From: Saccopteryx bilineata
Lineage: Eukaryota > Chordata > Mammalia > Chiroptera > Emballonuridae
Reading direction: 5' to 3'
Length of the DNA: 64,000 nt
Assembly (NCBI RefSeq): GCF_036850765.1
Contig: NC_089498.1
Coordinates: forward strand, 52,565,795 to 52,629,794
Under the pieces are notes generated by a model, which saw only the letters and a program-made list of their open reading frames with translations, was not told the origin of the DNA and did no database searches. Below, piece after piece: positions 53,835-64,000 of the stretch (the first letter of the stretch is position 1; each line of letters begins with the position of its first letter). The position numbers and the translations under genes were made by a program.

Positions 53835-55160
53835 GGGCTTTTGCACAAACTTAATAGTCTCAGTTATGAGCAAATGACTGATTTATCCTAGTATGGTTCT
53901 ACTATATGGTTTTGACCTGATCTTTCAATCCATTGACTTATTTGAAATCTCTATATTTTGTTCTAAATAGGCAATTTGCAAGGAGAAGTAAACATGAAAG
54001 CAATTATAAACCACATTAAGAAAGGAACGGCTATTTTAAACTTCTATTAAGTTTCTTAGTTCATAATTGCCAACCAAGACTTGTGAGTGTGATGGATTTT
54101 GATTTGTCAAGGCAGCTAAGGGTTGCTGTTAAACATCTTATCTTGAGAGAAAGGCATGGAGGCACAATGTCAATGAATGGTCCTTTCTCTCCAATAGGCT
54201 GATTTTTTATTCTTTCATTTTCCCTCCCTTTTGTCATCCTTGAGTTTGGGATACACAGCTGTTCAGGACCCCAGGGTACATAATATTCCCTGAAGAATCA
54301 TGAGCTAGAGAACTATCAGTTACCTGGTCCTTCCTGAAGATTCAGAAGGGCTGAAGCCTCAACATTAAAAGCAATGGAACTATTCTATATAAAATCACCT
54401 CAGAATCATTTCCTTCTGCCAACTTTCTTTCTTACATTTACAATTAGCATTATTGCTTTTATTCTGAAACTTTTACTTTGTACTTAAGAAATTGCTGGGG
54501 GAAAGCATAATTTTGGACATCTAGGCTCCAATTAATGTTGACACCGACTAACATTTTCATTGTTTGAGGCTGAAAATCCTAAAGGTTAATTATTAGGACA
54601 AAAAATGTCAAGTGATAAAGCAAGTAATTATATACTGTTACTAACAATGCATATGAAAAACATCCTTAGTCAATACATGTTGTTCCCTTTATTTCATTTT
54701 CTTTTTGTGTCCCAGAGAAAAAGCAATTCTGGAAGCATAAAGGAAATGTATTTGGGTTCATTTCAAGAGAGTCATGTGGGACCTTTCCTTTACTGATATG
54801 ATAATATCTCTGAGGTTAGGGATTTAGCTCAGAAAATCCTCAATAGTAACAAGACATTCTCCTTTTACCTAGTAGCTGAGGTGACGATATGCTGCCTTTT
54901 TTTTTCTTCTTGTCAGCATAGAAAGGAACACAGAACAGTTTTTATTTATTATCAAGAAGTAAGAATTAAAATGACATCATACATATAAACAGGATTTGAA
55001 GACTATCAAACAGTTTCTTATTTTTGAGATATGAACTTTAACATTGTTGCAATTATTTCTGTTTTCCTCTTTTTTTGCTATCATAGTTTATCTTCTAATT
55101 TATGACTTTTTGCTTTTCACAAATTCTTTTCCATTATTTGAAGTTGGTGGGTATAAATTA
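53835..55160. other. Intron stretch with no recognised feature
   Basis: AT-rich intron in which no element was recognised. Confidence 0.5.
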
Positions 55161-55179
55161 TATATATATATATTTACAA

Positions 55180-55247
55180 TTTTTAAAAATTATTTTTATT
55201 TATTCATTTTAGAGAAGAGAGACAGGGAGATAGAGAAAAAGAGAGAG

Positions 55248-55292
<45 letters not shown>

Positions 55293-55417
55293 AGGGGGGA
55301 GGAGAAAGGAAGCATCAACTTCCATATGTGCCTTGACCAGGCAAGCCCAGGGTTTTGAACTGGCGACCTCAGCGTTCCAGGTCGGCACTTGATCCATTGT
55401 GCCACCACAGGTCAGGG
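55180..55417 (-). repeat. tRNA-derived SINE, short VES-like type, with (GA)n expansion
   Basis: Reverse orientation. The tail has expanded into (GA)n at about 55245-55289. Then come tgtgccttgaccaggcaagc and gccaccacaggtcaggg. Similar tataaaNtatat words flank it. Confidence 0.93.
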
Positions 55418-55709
55418 TATAAACTATATTTTATTCTTTTTCTTCCATAACACAAAGAATTGGCAACTCCTGCAACTTTCTTAAAAAGCTAAATGGTTAA
55501 AATAATTTTAAAATATCATATATTATTAGCTTTTATATATTATAGTATTAGTGTTTAATATATATACTAATCTAATAAAATTTAACACTTCAACTATTTA
55601 CTTAACTTTAATATATTAATATACATGTTACTCTATACATAAATATATTAAATAATTGCTTTAGTGACCATAATTTTCAAACCATGCACATTTCACTTTT
55701 GGTCGTGTG

Positions 55710-58215
55710 TCTTCCTGGATGTGTTTCAATTATTATTTTCCTTGAGTCCAGCAATATTGTGGAGAGTGTTAATGTTTCTGTCATTTCTTCTTTTGTGTGT
55801 ATTCCTTAATTTATTGTTGTAGTTACACATGATCTTTCAACTTTTAACCTTTGCACTAGCTTTATAGTTGACTGATACTTTTTCCTTTGTCAGTGGAGTT
55901 TTTTTCCTATATTTTTATATTCATACATTTTCTATTAAAGAAGTCCCTTTACCAATTCTTGTAATTCTGATTTATTGGTGATGAACTTCCTTAGCTTTTT
56001 CTTGTCTGGAAAACTTTATTTCTCCTTCTATTCTAAATTATAGTTTTGCTAGCTAGAGCATTCTCTGTTGTAGGTCTTTACCTTTTATCACTGAATATTT
56101 TGTGCCATTCCTTTCTGGCCTGCAAAGTTTCTGTTGAGAAATCAGCTGACAGTCTATGGGAACTTTTTTGAATGTAATCAACTGCTTTTTTCTTCCTACC
56201 TTTGAGATTTTCTGCATCTTGGTGTGAGCCTCTTTGAATTCATCTTCTTTGGAATATCTGGGCTTCCTTGATTTGTATGTCTCTTTCACCAGATTAGGAA
56301 TTTTTTTACTCCTCTCTTTTTATTTCTCTTTCCGGAGTGTTGTTCTCTTTCATTTGGAGAAGTTTTTTGTCTCCCATTTTGACTGACTTCCTATGTTTGT
56401 TTCTATGTATTAGATAGATTTGCTACATCTCCTGGTCTTTGCAGAGTGGCCTTATGTAGTCTTCCCATGGAGCCCAATGGCACAATCTCCCTGGTCACTT
56501 GAGCTGGGTATTCCAGGGTTTGTCACTCACGTGTGTGCCCTACTATTGTACTGAGACTTGATTGCTATTGGCACATCATTGAGGGGTTTGATCCTTGGGC
56601 ACACTCTCTGTGAGGGCTGGCCATTATTATAGTAGACAAGCTAATGTACAGGAGCAGGAGTTGCTTTAGTGAGGTTCTGGTGCCAGCCTAGTTTACCCTT
56701 TGGGCTTGTTGTTTGTGTAACTGGTTAGATCAGTGGTCCCCAACCCCTGGGCCACGGACCGTTACCAGTCCGTGGGCCATTTGGTACCGGTCTTCAGAGA
56801 AAGAATAGCTTACATTATTTCTGTTTTATTTATATTTAAATATGAATGATGTTTTATTTTTTAAAAATGACCAGATTCCCTCTGTTACATCTGTCTAAGA
56901 CTCACTCTTGATGCTTGTCTCGGTCACATGATACATTTATCCATCCCACCCTAAAGGCCAGTCTGTGAAAATATTTTCTGACATTAAACTGGTCCGTGGC
57001 CCCAAAAAGGTTGGGGACCACTGTGTTAGATGGTTCTCTGGTGTGGTCTAAAGCAGGTCACCAGATCTCTTGGTTCTGGAGGTTCTTCAGAGCGGCTCCA
57101 GTGCAGGCTAAAATCAGCTGATATTTTTGCCCTGCTTGGGGCCACCCAGCAGAAGCTACAAAGGTTGGTTGCTACTTGTGCTGGGCTTGGAGGCACTTGG
57201 GAAATGCTATGCTGCGACCCAAGGCTGGCTGCTACTATTACTGGGCTTTAGACTCACTATATATTGTGCCAGCTTTATGACCACTTAGTTGAAGCAATAC
57301 TCTCAGCCAGCAGTGGCTGCAGCTTATGCAACAGTGGCTTTGGGGCCACCTGATCAGCATTACAATGAAAAGTGAGATTGATTGCCTCTTGTGCCAGGTT
57401 TGGGAGAACTGAGCAATAAGTAAAGGGTACATAGAATCTGACTACTGCTTGTGGGCCTTTGAGAAATTTTAGGAAAGTCTGCAGTATGAGCCAAAGTAGG
57501 CCACTTATATGGGGAGCCACTGGAAATTGTTCAGTGAGATATGTGAGTTGGATATTGCAGGGTCTCAGGGAGTCACCTGGGGAGAGAGACTGCTGTTATC
57601 CAGGGTAATGGAGAGCTTATATTTGGCACTTGCCTGTGCCTACCTGCACTTTGGTCTCAGAGAGAGCTGCTCGGACTCTTGTTCCTCCAGCCCTCATCCT
57701 GGTTAGCCAGTCAACTCAGTTCCACTATATGTCCCTGGCATTCTTTGAGCTGCCACCTGTGTACTGGAGCCCAGAACTAGTGAGTCTGTGAGTGAGTCTA
57801 TGCACAGCCCCTAAAAAGGAAAGTCAGGGACACCAGCAGCCCTCAGTTTCACTTGGAATCAGTCCCCACTGTTTTTCACATACAGATGTTATGGGGACTC
57901 CTCTTCTCAGCATTGGTGCCTTGGGCTGAGGAGCTGGGTATGGGCTGCACCCCCTACCTCATCAGCCAAGATAGCCCTCCCAATTCTTTATTGACACACG
58001 TGGGTTTGGGGCCTGCACTTTCCGCACCTCCTAGCATTTTTGTCATGTCTTCTTTATATCCTTAGTTAAGGACTGTGTTCAGCTAGTCTTCAGGTAGTTC
58101 TCAGTGATGTTTGGTTTGTAATTTAGTTGTAACTTTGATGTAGTCATGGAAAGAGGTGAGCACAACATTTTCCTACTCTTGATCTTGACTGGAAGTCCTA
58201 AGGAGGGTGATTATT
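55710..58215 (-). repeat. Old LINE-1/HAL1-like element: ORF1 end and 5' UTR, with nested hAT
   Basis: In reverse, 55860-56290 resembles the decayed C-terminal part of L1 ORF1, with words such as gcctgcaaagtttctgttga and gagaaatcagctgacagtct. 56300-58215 resembles an old L1 5' UTR, GC-richer and with repeated 'gctactNNtNctgggctt' phrases. No ORF2 part is seen, as in HAL1 half-LINEs. A hAT element at 56731 interrupts it. The limits are approximate. Confidence 0.6.
56731..57023. mobile_element. Non-autonomous hAT element, family C
   Basis: The ends cagtggtccccaaccc and ggttggggaccactg are inverted repeats. The flanks ggttagat and tgttagat agree at 7 of 8 positions. Length 293 bp. Confidence 0.85.
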
Positions 58216-58373
58216 TATATTTCATTATACATGGTCTAATAATAGATGTTACAGATTTAAAACATTTAAAAGAAATGGATCTATTTTCACAATAACTTGT
58301 TCCCCCAAAACTTTACAATTGGCAAGAAACCTGCATAGGTTGCAAAAACACTTCATATTTGTATACTTATTTG

Positions 58374-58724
58374 TTTTTTTATTAAGTGAGAGGCAGGGAG
58401 ACAGAGAGACAGAATCCTGCATGCACCCTGACAAAGATTGACCTGGCAAGTCCCCTACAGGGCAATGCTCTGCCCATCTGGGGCTGCTGCTCTGTTGCTC
58501 AGCAACCAAGCTATTTCAGTGCCTGAGATGAGGCCATGGAGCCATCCTCAGTACCTGGAGCCAACTTGCTCGAACCATTTGAGCTGTGGCCTGCACGAGG
58601 AGAAGGGGGGAGGAGAAGGAGGGTGAAGCAGATGATCACTTTTCCTGTGTGCCCTGACTAGGAATTGAACCCAGGACATCCACATGGTGGACAATGCTCT
58701 ACTGCTGAGCCAACTGGCCAGGGG
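58374..58724 (-). repeat. tRNA-derived SINE, related Rhin-like subfamily
   Basis: Reverse orientation: tttttattaagtgagaggca, the gggcaatgctctgcccatc segment, aggaattgaacccaggac and finally ccaactggccaggggc. Confidence 0.9.
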
Positions 58725-58886
58725 CTAAATACTATGTATATATATTATATACACATAAATATATCATTATTGTTGCTACTAGTCAGTGAAAGGAATGAAC
58801 TTACCTTTTGGTACATTCTGTCATTTCAGGACTCAATTTATGATAATAGATTAAACATTGTGATTAATTTTAATGTGTGTCTACCA

Positions 58887-58888
<2 letters not shown>

Positions 58889-58934
<46 letters not shown>
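58889..58934. repeat. (AT)n microsatellite
   Basis: An uninterrupted run of AT units of about 46 bases. Confidence 0.98.
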
Positions 58935-58937
<3 letters not shown>

Positions 58938-59591
58938 CTAATTCTCTCAGCAAAATTGTTGTTTTTATACTGCCACCTAGCTAAACTACTCATTCCCCCA
59001 AAGGATATAAGAACTTATCCCTTACTTGTTTTAATTGAATGACCACTGCCAAGGCAGAGTTTATTATTTCAAAGTGTTATGAGGCAGTAATTTATTTCTG
59101 TAAGCAATGTTCTAATTGTTGCTATAGCAAACTTTCATTTATGTATTAGCTCAAATGTAACTTGTCATTTCCAGTTCTAATAGTAATTTTTCATTTTGAG
59201 TCACTTAATACAATGCTTGTGACTGCTTTCTAAAAGAGTATTTAAAAATCCTCCAATTGCCTATATCACAAGTATTATGATAAAATTGTGTTGCTGGAAC
59301 ATTTTGTGTCCATATATTATATTGATTGGTCATATAATATGGAAACCTATTTGAGACAAAGTTTTTATTTAATTTTTAAAAGCAGTTACAAATATATTTG
59401 CAAGTGGGAGATTCTCAATATAAATCTGTTAAACAATGGAACCCAGCTTTCTAAAACCTTCCAAGTTTCAAAATGGCTCAGGAGAAGAGAAATCATGAAA
59501 TAAATAAGCATGGTTGTCAAGTAGTGAAGACCAAAGGATTGATGATTTGTGGTCAGTTCACTTTCTGATTTTAAAAAAAAGTAGCATTTTG

Positions 59592-59912
59592 CCTGACCAG
59601 GTAGTGGCTCAGTGGATAGAACGTTGAACTGGGATATGGAGGACTCAGGTTCGAGACCTTGAGGTCACCAGCTTGAACACAGGCTCATCTGGTTTAAGCA
59701 AGGCTCACCAGCTTGAGCCCAAGGTCGCTGACTCAAGCAAGGGATCCCTCAGTCTGCTGTAGCCCCCCCAGTCAAGGCACATATGAGAAAGCAATCAATG
59801 AACAACTAAGGAGCTGCAACAAAGAATTGATCTTTCTCATCTCTCTCCCTTCCTGTCTGTCTGTCCCTATCTGTCCCTTTCTCTGACTCTGTCTCTGTCG
59901 CACACAAAAAAA
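59592..59912 (+). repeat. tRNA-derived SINE, 'cttgagc' type, short subfamily
   Basis: The head is cctgaccaggtagtggctca. tagcattttg flanks it at 59582-59591 and 59913-59922. Confidence 0.95.
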
Positions 59913-60151
59913 TAGCATTTTGATTAGTAGGCAATAAAAGGGTAATTTTTTCCACGCATCTGTGAGAAGCATAGAATAAGTAAAATAAACAAGGATTAGC
60001 AGAAGACTCTTCAAAGAAGTCTTGTGGCAGTGAGCTATAGCAGTGAGAATCAGCAAATACTCAATAAGTGATAATTAGTGGTGTAAACCCCCTAATCCAG
60101 TCCCCCAAAGACTCCATACCTGTCTTGTATCAGTCAATTTTCTTACACTAA

Positions 60152-60315
60152 GACAGTGGCATCCTGGCCAGATGAGCATTGTCCCAAAATGCAGAGGTTG
60201 CCTGTTTGATCCCCAGTCAAGGCATGTACAAGAACAGATGGTTGGCTGTTCCTGTCTCTTTCTCCCTTCCTCTCTCTAAAATCAATAAAGTGAACATTAA
60301 AAATAAACTTAATAA
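60152..60315 (+). repeat. VES-like SINE, older copy
   Basis: It reads gtggcatcctggccagatga, gcctgtttgatccccagtc, a CT-rich tract and ctctctaaaatcaataaa. Confidence 0.75.
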
Positions 60316-60343
60316 AAAAAGAGAGTGGCTAAATAATTCTTTG

Positions 60344-60753
60344 GCCTGAGCAGGTGGTGGTGTAGTGGACAGAGTGTCAGACTAAGAAGCAGAGGACTGA
60401 GGTTCAAAACCACAAGGTCTCTGGCTTGAGTACAGGCTCATCCAGCTTGAGCACAGGCTTACCTGCTTGAGCGTGGGGTCATTGGCTTGAGCATGGGATC
60501 ATAGACATGACCCTATGGTCGCTGGCTTGAGCCCAAAGGTCACTGGCTTGAAGCCCAAGGTTGCTGGCTTGAGCCCAAGGTTGCTGGTTTGAGCAAGGGG
60601 TCATTTGCTCTGCTGTAGCCCCCCTGGTCAAGGCACATATGAGAAAGCAATCAATGAACAACTAAGGTGCCTCAACAAAGAATGGATGCTTCTCATCTCT
60701 CTTGCTTTCTGCCTGTCTGTCCCTCTCTCTGTCTCTGTTTATAAAAAAAAAAA
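60344..60753 (+). repeat. tRNA-derived SINE, 'cttgagc' type, long subfamily
   Basis: The head gcctgagcaggtggtggt is followed by about ten degenerate ~20-bp units (ctggcttgagcNNaaggt), the gatcatagacatgacc module, cacatatgagaaagcaatca and an A-rich tail. Confidence 0.94.
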
Positions 60754-60774
60754 ATGAAGTTTTGGGGGATCAAT

Positions 60775-60950
60775 TATAATGGCTATAATTTACTGAGTAC
60801 CCATTTCATAGTAGGCACTTAGATTAATTTTTCATAAGAAAACATTGAGGCCCAGAAAAGTGTAGCTAGTTGCACAGTAAGTTAGTTGCATAGATTTGAG
60901 CTCCGAATTCTTGCTTCAGAGTCCATATTCCTAACCTAATAGCCACCTCT
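60775..60950 (-). repeat. MIR SINE, ancient, reverse
   Basis: tttactgagtacccatttca, aaacattgaggcccagaaaa, gttgcacagtaagttag and cttcagagtccatattcct follow reversed MIR order. Confidence 0.75.
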
Positions 60951-61558
60951 GATGACTTTGAGTTGTATTTAGATATTTTTCATCTTTCTGCTAATAATCA
61001 GCTTATTCAGCATACAAATTTCAATACCTTTCTGCAGTTTATATGAGAAATTAATCTCTCATATAAATGTTTACTCTCCCTATAACATTAACAATGCATG
61101 TGTCCGTTTGATTTCATTAACAACTAAGTATTAAAGAAAACAAAGATATATTGCCCAAAGTCACAATTGTAGAAATAATCTTTTCCTCTAACAGTTAATC
61201 AAGAATTTGTGAGCATTTTAAAAGACCTACTCAAATTACAGTTAGATAGTCCTGATACAGGAAGTAATCAATTTTCTCATTCAAACAAAACATGTAATGT
61301 GAAATAGGACAAGGCTCTATTCCATGTTACATTTTGTTTTGTTTTGCTTGGGCTTTGTGTTGCTTTTCTTCTGCAGCATTCACCCTAGAGGACGATTGAA
61401 ATCATTGTTACAGCATTTAAGTAGTTAAACTATGTCAATTACCTATTATCTGTGATATATAGATCAGAAATGAACTATTAAGAATGCTTACTATTTAAGG
61501 CAAATAATCTCTCTAGATAAAAGAAATATACTGTTATTGAATAGACAAACTTATATTA

Positions 61559-61631
61559 CTTCTCACAAAAATTAGGGGATATTTTATTGCTTCATATTCA
61601 TTTTGAAATATCCCCTACTTTTGGTGAGCAG
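61559..61631. mobile_element. 73-bp hairpin mini-transposon (mariner-type MITE)
   Basis: The arms cttctcacaaaaattagggg and cccctacttttggtgagcag are inverted with three mismatches. The stem is about 27 bp and the element is flanked by TA. The end sequence matches the element at 34444. Confidence 0.85.
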
Positions 61632-61906
61632 TATATAATTAAGCACACCAGAGGAAAGGACTTTAAAGATACTATTTTAATCCTTTTCCCAATACACAGT
61701 ATTATATAGTGTCAATTTTGCTAAGATAGCTCTAAATCAGAAAACAATGGTGACATAAAGTATGTTATTCATTTCCTAATATAAATGCAATTCTTGTTTT
61801 TATAATTCATAATTGTTTTATTCAGATATTGTTGAAGAGAGATACTAAAATCTTAGTAATCATAGTTACCTAGAAGAAGTAGCGTCATGCCTTAAATTGT
61901 ATTTCT

Positions 61907-62283
61907 TTTTTTTTTTTTTTTTTTGGTATTTTTCTGAAGCCGGAAACCGGGAGGCAGTTAGACTCCCGCACGCGCCCGACCGGGATCCACCCGGCACACC
62001 CACCAGGGGGCGATGCTCTGCCCATCCGGGGTGTCACTTTGTCACGACCAGAGCCACTCTAGCGCCTGGGGCAGAGGCCAAGGAGCCATCCCCAGCGCCT
62101 GGGCCATCTTTTGCTCCAATGGAGCCTCTGCTGCGGGAGAGGAAGAGAGAAACAAAGAGGAAGGAGAGGGGGAGGGGTGGAGAAGCAGGTGGGTGCCTCT
62201 TCTGTGTGCCCTGGCCGGGAATCAAACCCGGGACTTCCGCACGCCATGCCGATGCTCTACCACTGAGCCAACCTGCCAGGGCC
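61907..62283 (-). repeat. tRNA-derived SINE, Rhin-like long type, young
   Basis: Reverse orientation with an oligo-T tail. aaattgtatttct flanks it at 61894-61906 and 62284-62296. Confidence 0.96.
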
Positions 62284-62767
62284 AAATTGTATTTCTAAAC
62301 AAAGATTTCTTTTGGGAAGAGCTAATTATTTCAGTGACAACTCAGAGGACATTAGAAGTTGAAATGCGGACTAACCCTTTATAGAAGATGCTATCATTCT
62401 AAAAAATGACCTGAAAGGTGACTGCTTTAGGCTTGGATTCACTGATTAATTTTATAATATAGACATTTTTTCACTTCCTAGATGGATATGCTTTACTTTT
62501 CAGTATTTAAAAGGAAGCACATGTCATCAAAATGCAAAATGGCATCAGTGACTCTCAGGAAAACATGTTCTGGGGCTGTGCTTATTACACACTATCTCTA
62601 ACTGCCTGAGTGCTGTCTCTCATGTTACATCTTGCCAACCCAAAGCTGATGTTCACACTAATGTTCGTGCATTAGCATGAAATGATTCAATTGTATCTAC
62701 TACTGGAGAGAGAAAAAGAATCATAGTTTATCTTTTTAAGAAATTTCATTTAATTAAGTACATATAA

Positions 62768-63070
62768 GCCCTGGCCAGTTGGCTAAGTGGATGGAGCATT
62801 GACCCTGCATGTGCAAGTCCTGAATTTAATCCCTGGTCAAGGGCACACATGAGAAGCAACCATCTGCTTCTCTTCCTGTCCTTCTCCCCCTTCTCTCTCT
62901 TTTTCCTCCACACAGCCAATGACTCAATTGGTCTAAGCATCAGTCTCAGGCACTGAAAATAGCTTTGTTGTTTCAAATATCAGACACAAATCGGGGTTGC
63001 CAGATGGATCCCAGCGAGGGTGCATATGGGAGTCTGTCTCTCTATCTCCCCTCATCTCACTTAAAAAAAA
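62768..63070 (+). repeat. tRNA-derived SINE, related Rhin-like subfamily
   Basis: It has gccctggccagttggctaag, tttaatccctggtcaag, an agccaatgactcaattgg core, gttgccagatggatccca and an A-rich tail that hosts the next SINE. Confidence 0.92.
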
Positions 63071-63077
63071 AAGTTAA

Positions 63078-63459
63078 GGCCCTGGCCGGTTGGCTCAGCG
63101 GTAGAGCATCGGCCTGGCGTGCAGGAGTTCTGGGTTCAATTCCCGGCCAGGGCACATAGGAGAAGCGCCCATTTGCTTCTCCACCCCCCCCTCCTTCCTC
63201 TCTGTCTCTCTCTTCCCCTCCCGCAGCCAAGGCTCCATTGGAGCAAAGATAGCCCGGGCGCTGGGGATGGCTCCTTGGCCTCTGCCCCAGTCGCTAGAGT
63301 GGCTCTGGTCACGGCAGAGCGACCCCCCCCAGGGGCAGAGCATCGCCCCCTGGTGGGCAGAGCGTCGACCCTGGTGAGCGTGCTGGGTGGATCCCGGTCG
63401 GGTGCATGCGGGAGTCTGTCTGACTGTCTCTCCCCGTTTCCAGCTTCAAAAAAAAAAAA
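63078..63459 (+). repeat. tRNA-derived SINE, Rhin-like long type, very well preserved
   Basis: It has ggccctggccggttggctca, gggttcaattcccggcc, cagccaaggctccattgg, gggcagagcatcgccccctg and tccccgtttccagcttc before a pure A tail. aaaagttaa occurs before and after, from the tail of the preceding SINE. Confidence 0.97.
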
Positions 63460-63479
63460 AAAAAAGTTAAAGTATAAAG

Positions 63480-64000
63480 GTTTTGGCCTAGAACCAAGGA
63501 GTTAACCTTAGATGTCAATGTTTTTTCTTCCTTTAGTATTACTTCATTAAATAAATAACAGGAGAAATAGAGATAGACAAAGAGAGCTTTCTTGTTAAAC
63601 ATCATAATCACATTTACTAGTAAACTCTAACATCAAATTACCTTTTTCCTTCTAATTATCTTTTAGTTTTATTTTCTTCTTTCTAATAAGATGGCAGCAG
63701 TGTAGGAAATAGGTATTGTTTGTCTTGCTGACAAATGTTTCAAACACAGGTGAATACTTAGCTTGTGATATGACTGTATCATAAGCATAACAATTCATTT
63801 CCAAAGTGCTTCTTTGAAAATGTTAACTTTTAATCACATTCTGCTGAACCATGTCTATATTATTTAGAAAGATTCAAAAACAAGCCCTCTATGAATAAAT
63901 ATGACTAAACTCAGAAACTCACTTTTAAAACAGCTTCCCTTGGTAGACAAGCTCTAAAATAGGGTCTCTCTTTCGCCCACTACTGTAACCGTGCCTTTTT
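63480..64000. other. Intron end of window, nothing recognised
   Basis: I found no exon or repeat in this last stretch. Confidence 0.5.

Noticed and set aside
62034..62298. Open frames of 80-140 codons inside Rhin-like SINEs (also at 21263-21761, 30871-31221, 46467-46896, 53007-53553 and 63095-63505)
   Set aside because: They arise from the GC-rich SINE consensus on both strands, recur at every copy, and vary in frame. They are not genes.
63078..63150. tRNA-like A and B boxes at SINE heads
   Set aside because: These are the tRNA-derived promoters of SINEs. The sequence continues into SINE bodies and does not fold as a complete tRNA gene with a proper 3' half.

Overview
This is an AT-rich piece of mammalian nuclear DNA. 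It is almost entirely intron of PRKG1, the gene for cGMP-dependent protein kinase I, read on the + strand. Three internal coding exons are intact: 33924-34020, 51542-51681 and 52513-52602. With phase-matched splice junctions they encode the start of the kinase catalytic domain: the last linker residues and glycine-rich loop, then the catalytic lysine and C-helix, then the gatekeeper and hinge. No later exon was recognised before the window ends. I saw no rRNA, functional tRNA, CRISPR array, operon or bacterial-type defence or metabolic system.

The host is most likely a bat. I count about 29 copies of several related tRNA-derived SINE subfamilies of the VES/Rhin type known from Chiroptera. There are also cut-and-paste DNA transposons (hAT) with perfect target-site duplications, which is unusual for mammals outside bats and a few other lineages. 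The bat family cannot be fixed from this window by eye.

Layout. 1-2135: intron with a hAT element, an ancient MaLR-like LTR and a SINE. 2144-10349: a hAT element with 8-bp target duplications, split by a 7.8-kb full-length LINE-1 on the minus strand that has its own 14-bp duplication. The L1 has an intact ORF1, an ORF2 broken by three stop codons and a frameshift, and a 5' UTR with about 240-bp tandem units. 10358-33923: intron with MIR, L2 and SINE copies, a U6 snRNA fragment, a Tigger-like element, an inverted SINE pair and further hAT copies. 33924-52602: the three exons and two introns (17.5 kb and 831 bp). 52603-64000: downstream intron with more SINEs, an old L1/HAL1-type element carrying a nested hAT, and a 73-bp hairpin mini-transposon.

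The observations most worth following are: a 5'-complete U6 fragment apparently inserted by internal priming; an open frame with a good start context running in phase into the first kinase exon, which would give a kinase lacking the regulatory domains if used; the doubly dated L1-in-hAT nest; the adjacent inverted SINE pair; and the hairpin element as a possible small-RNA source.
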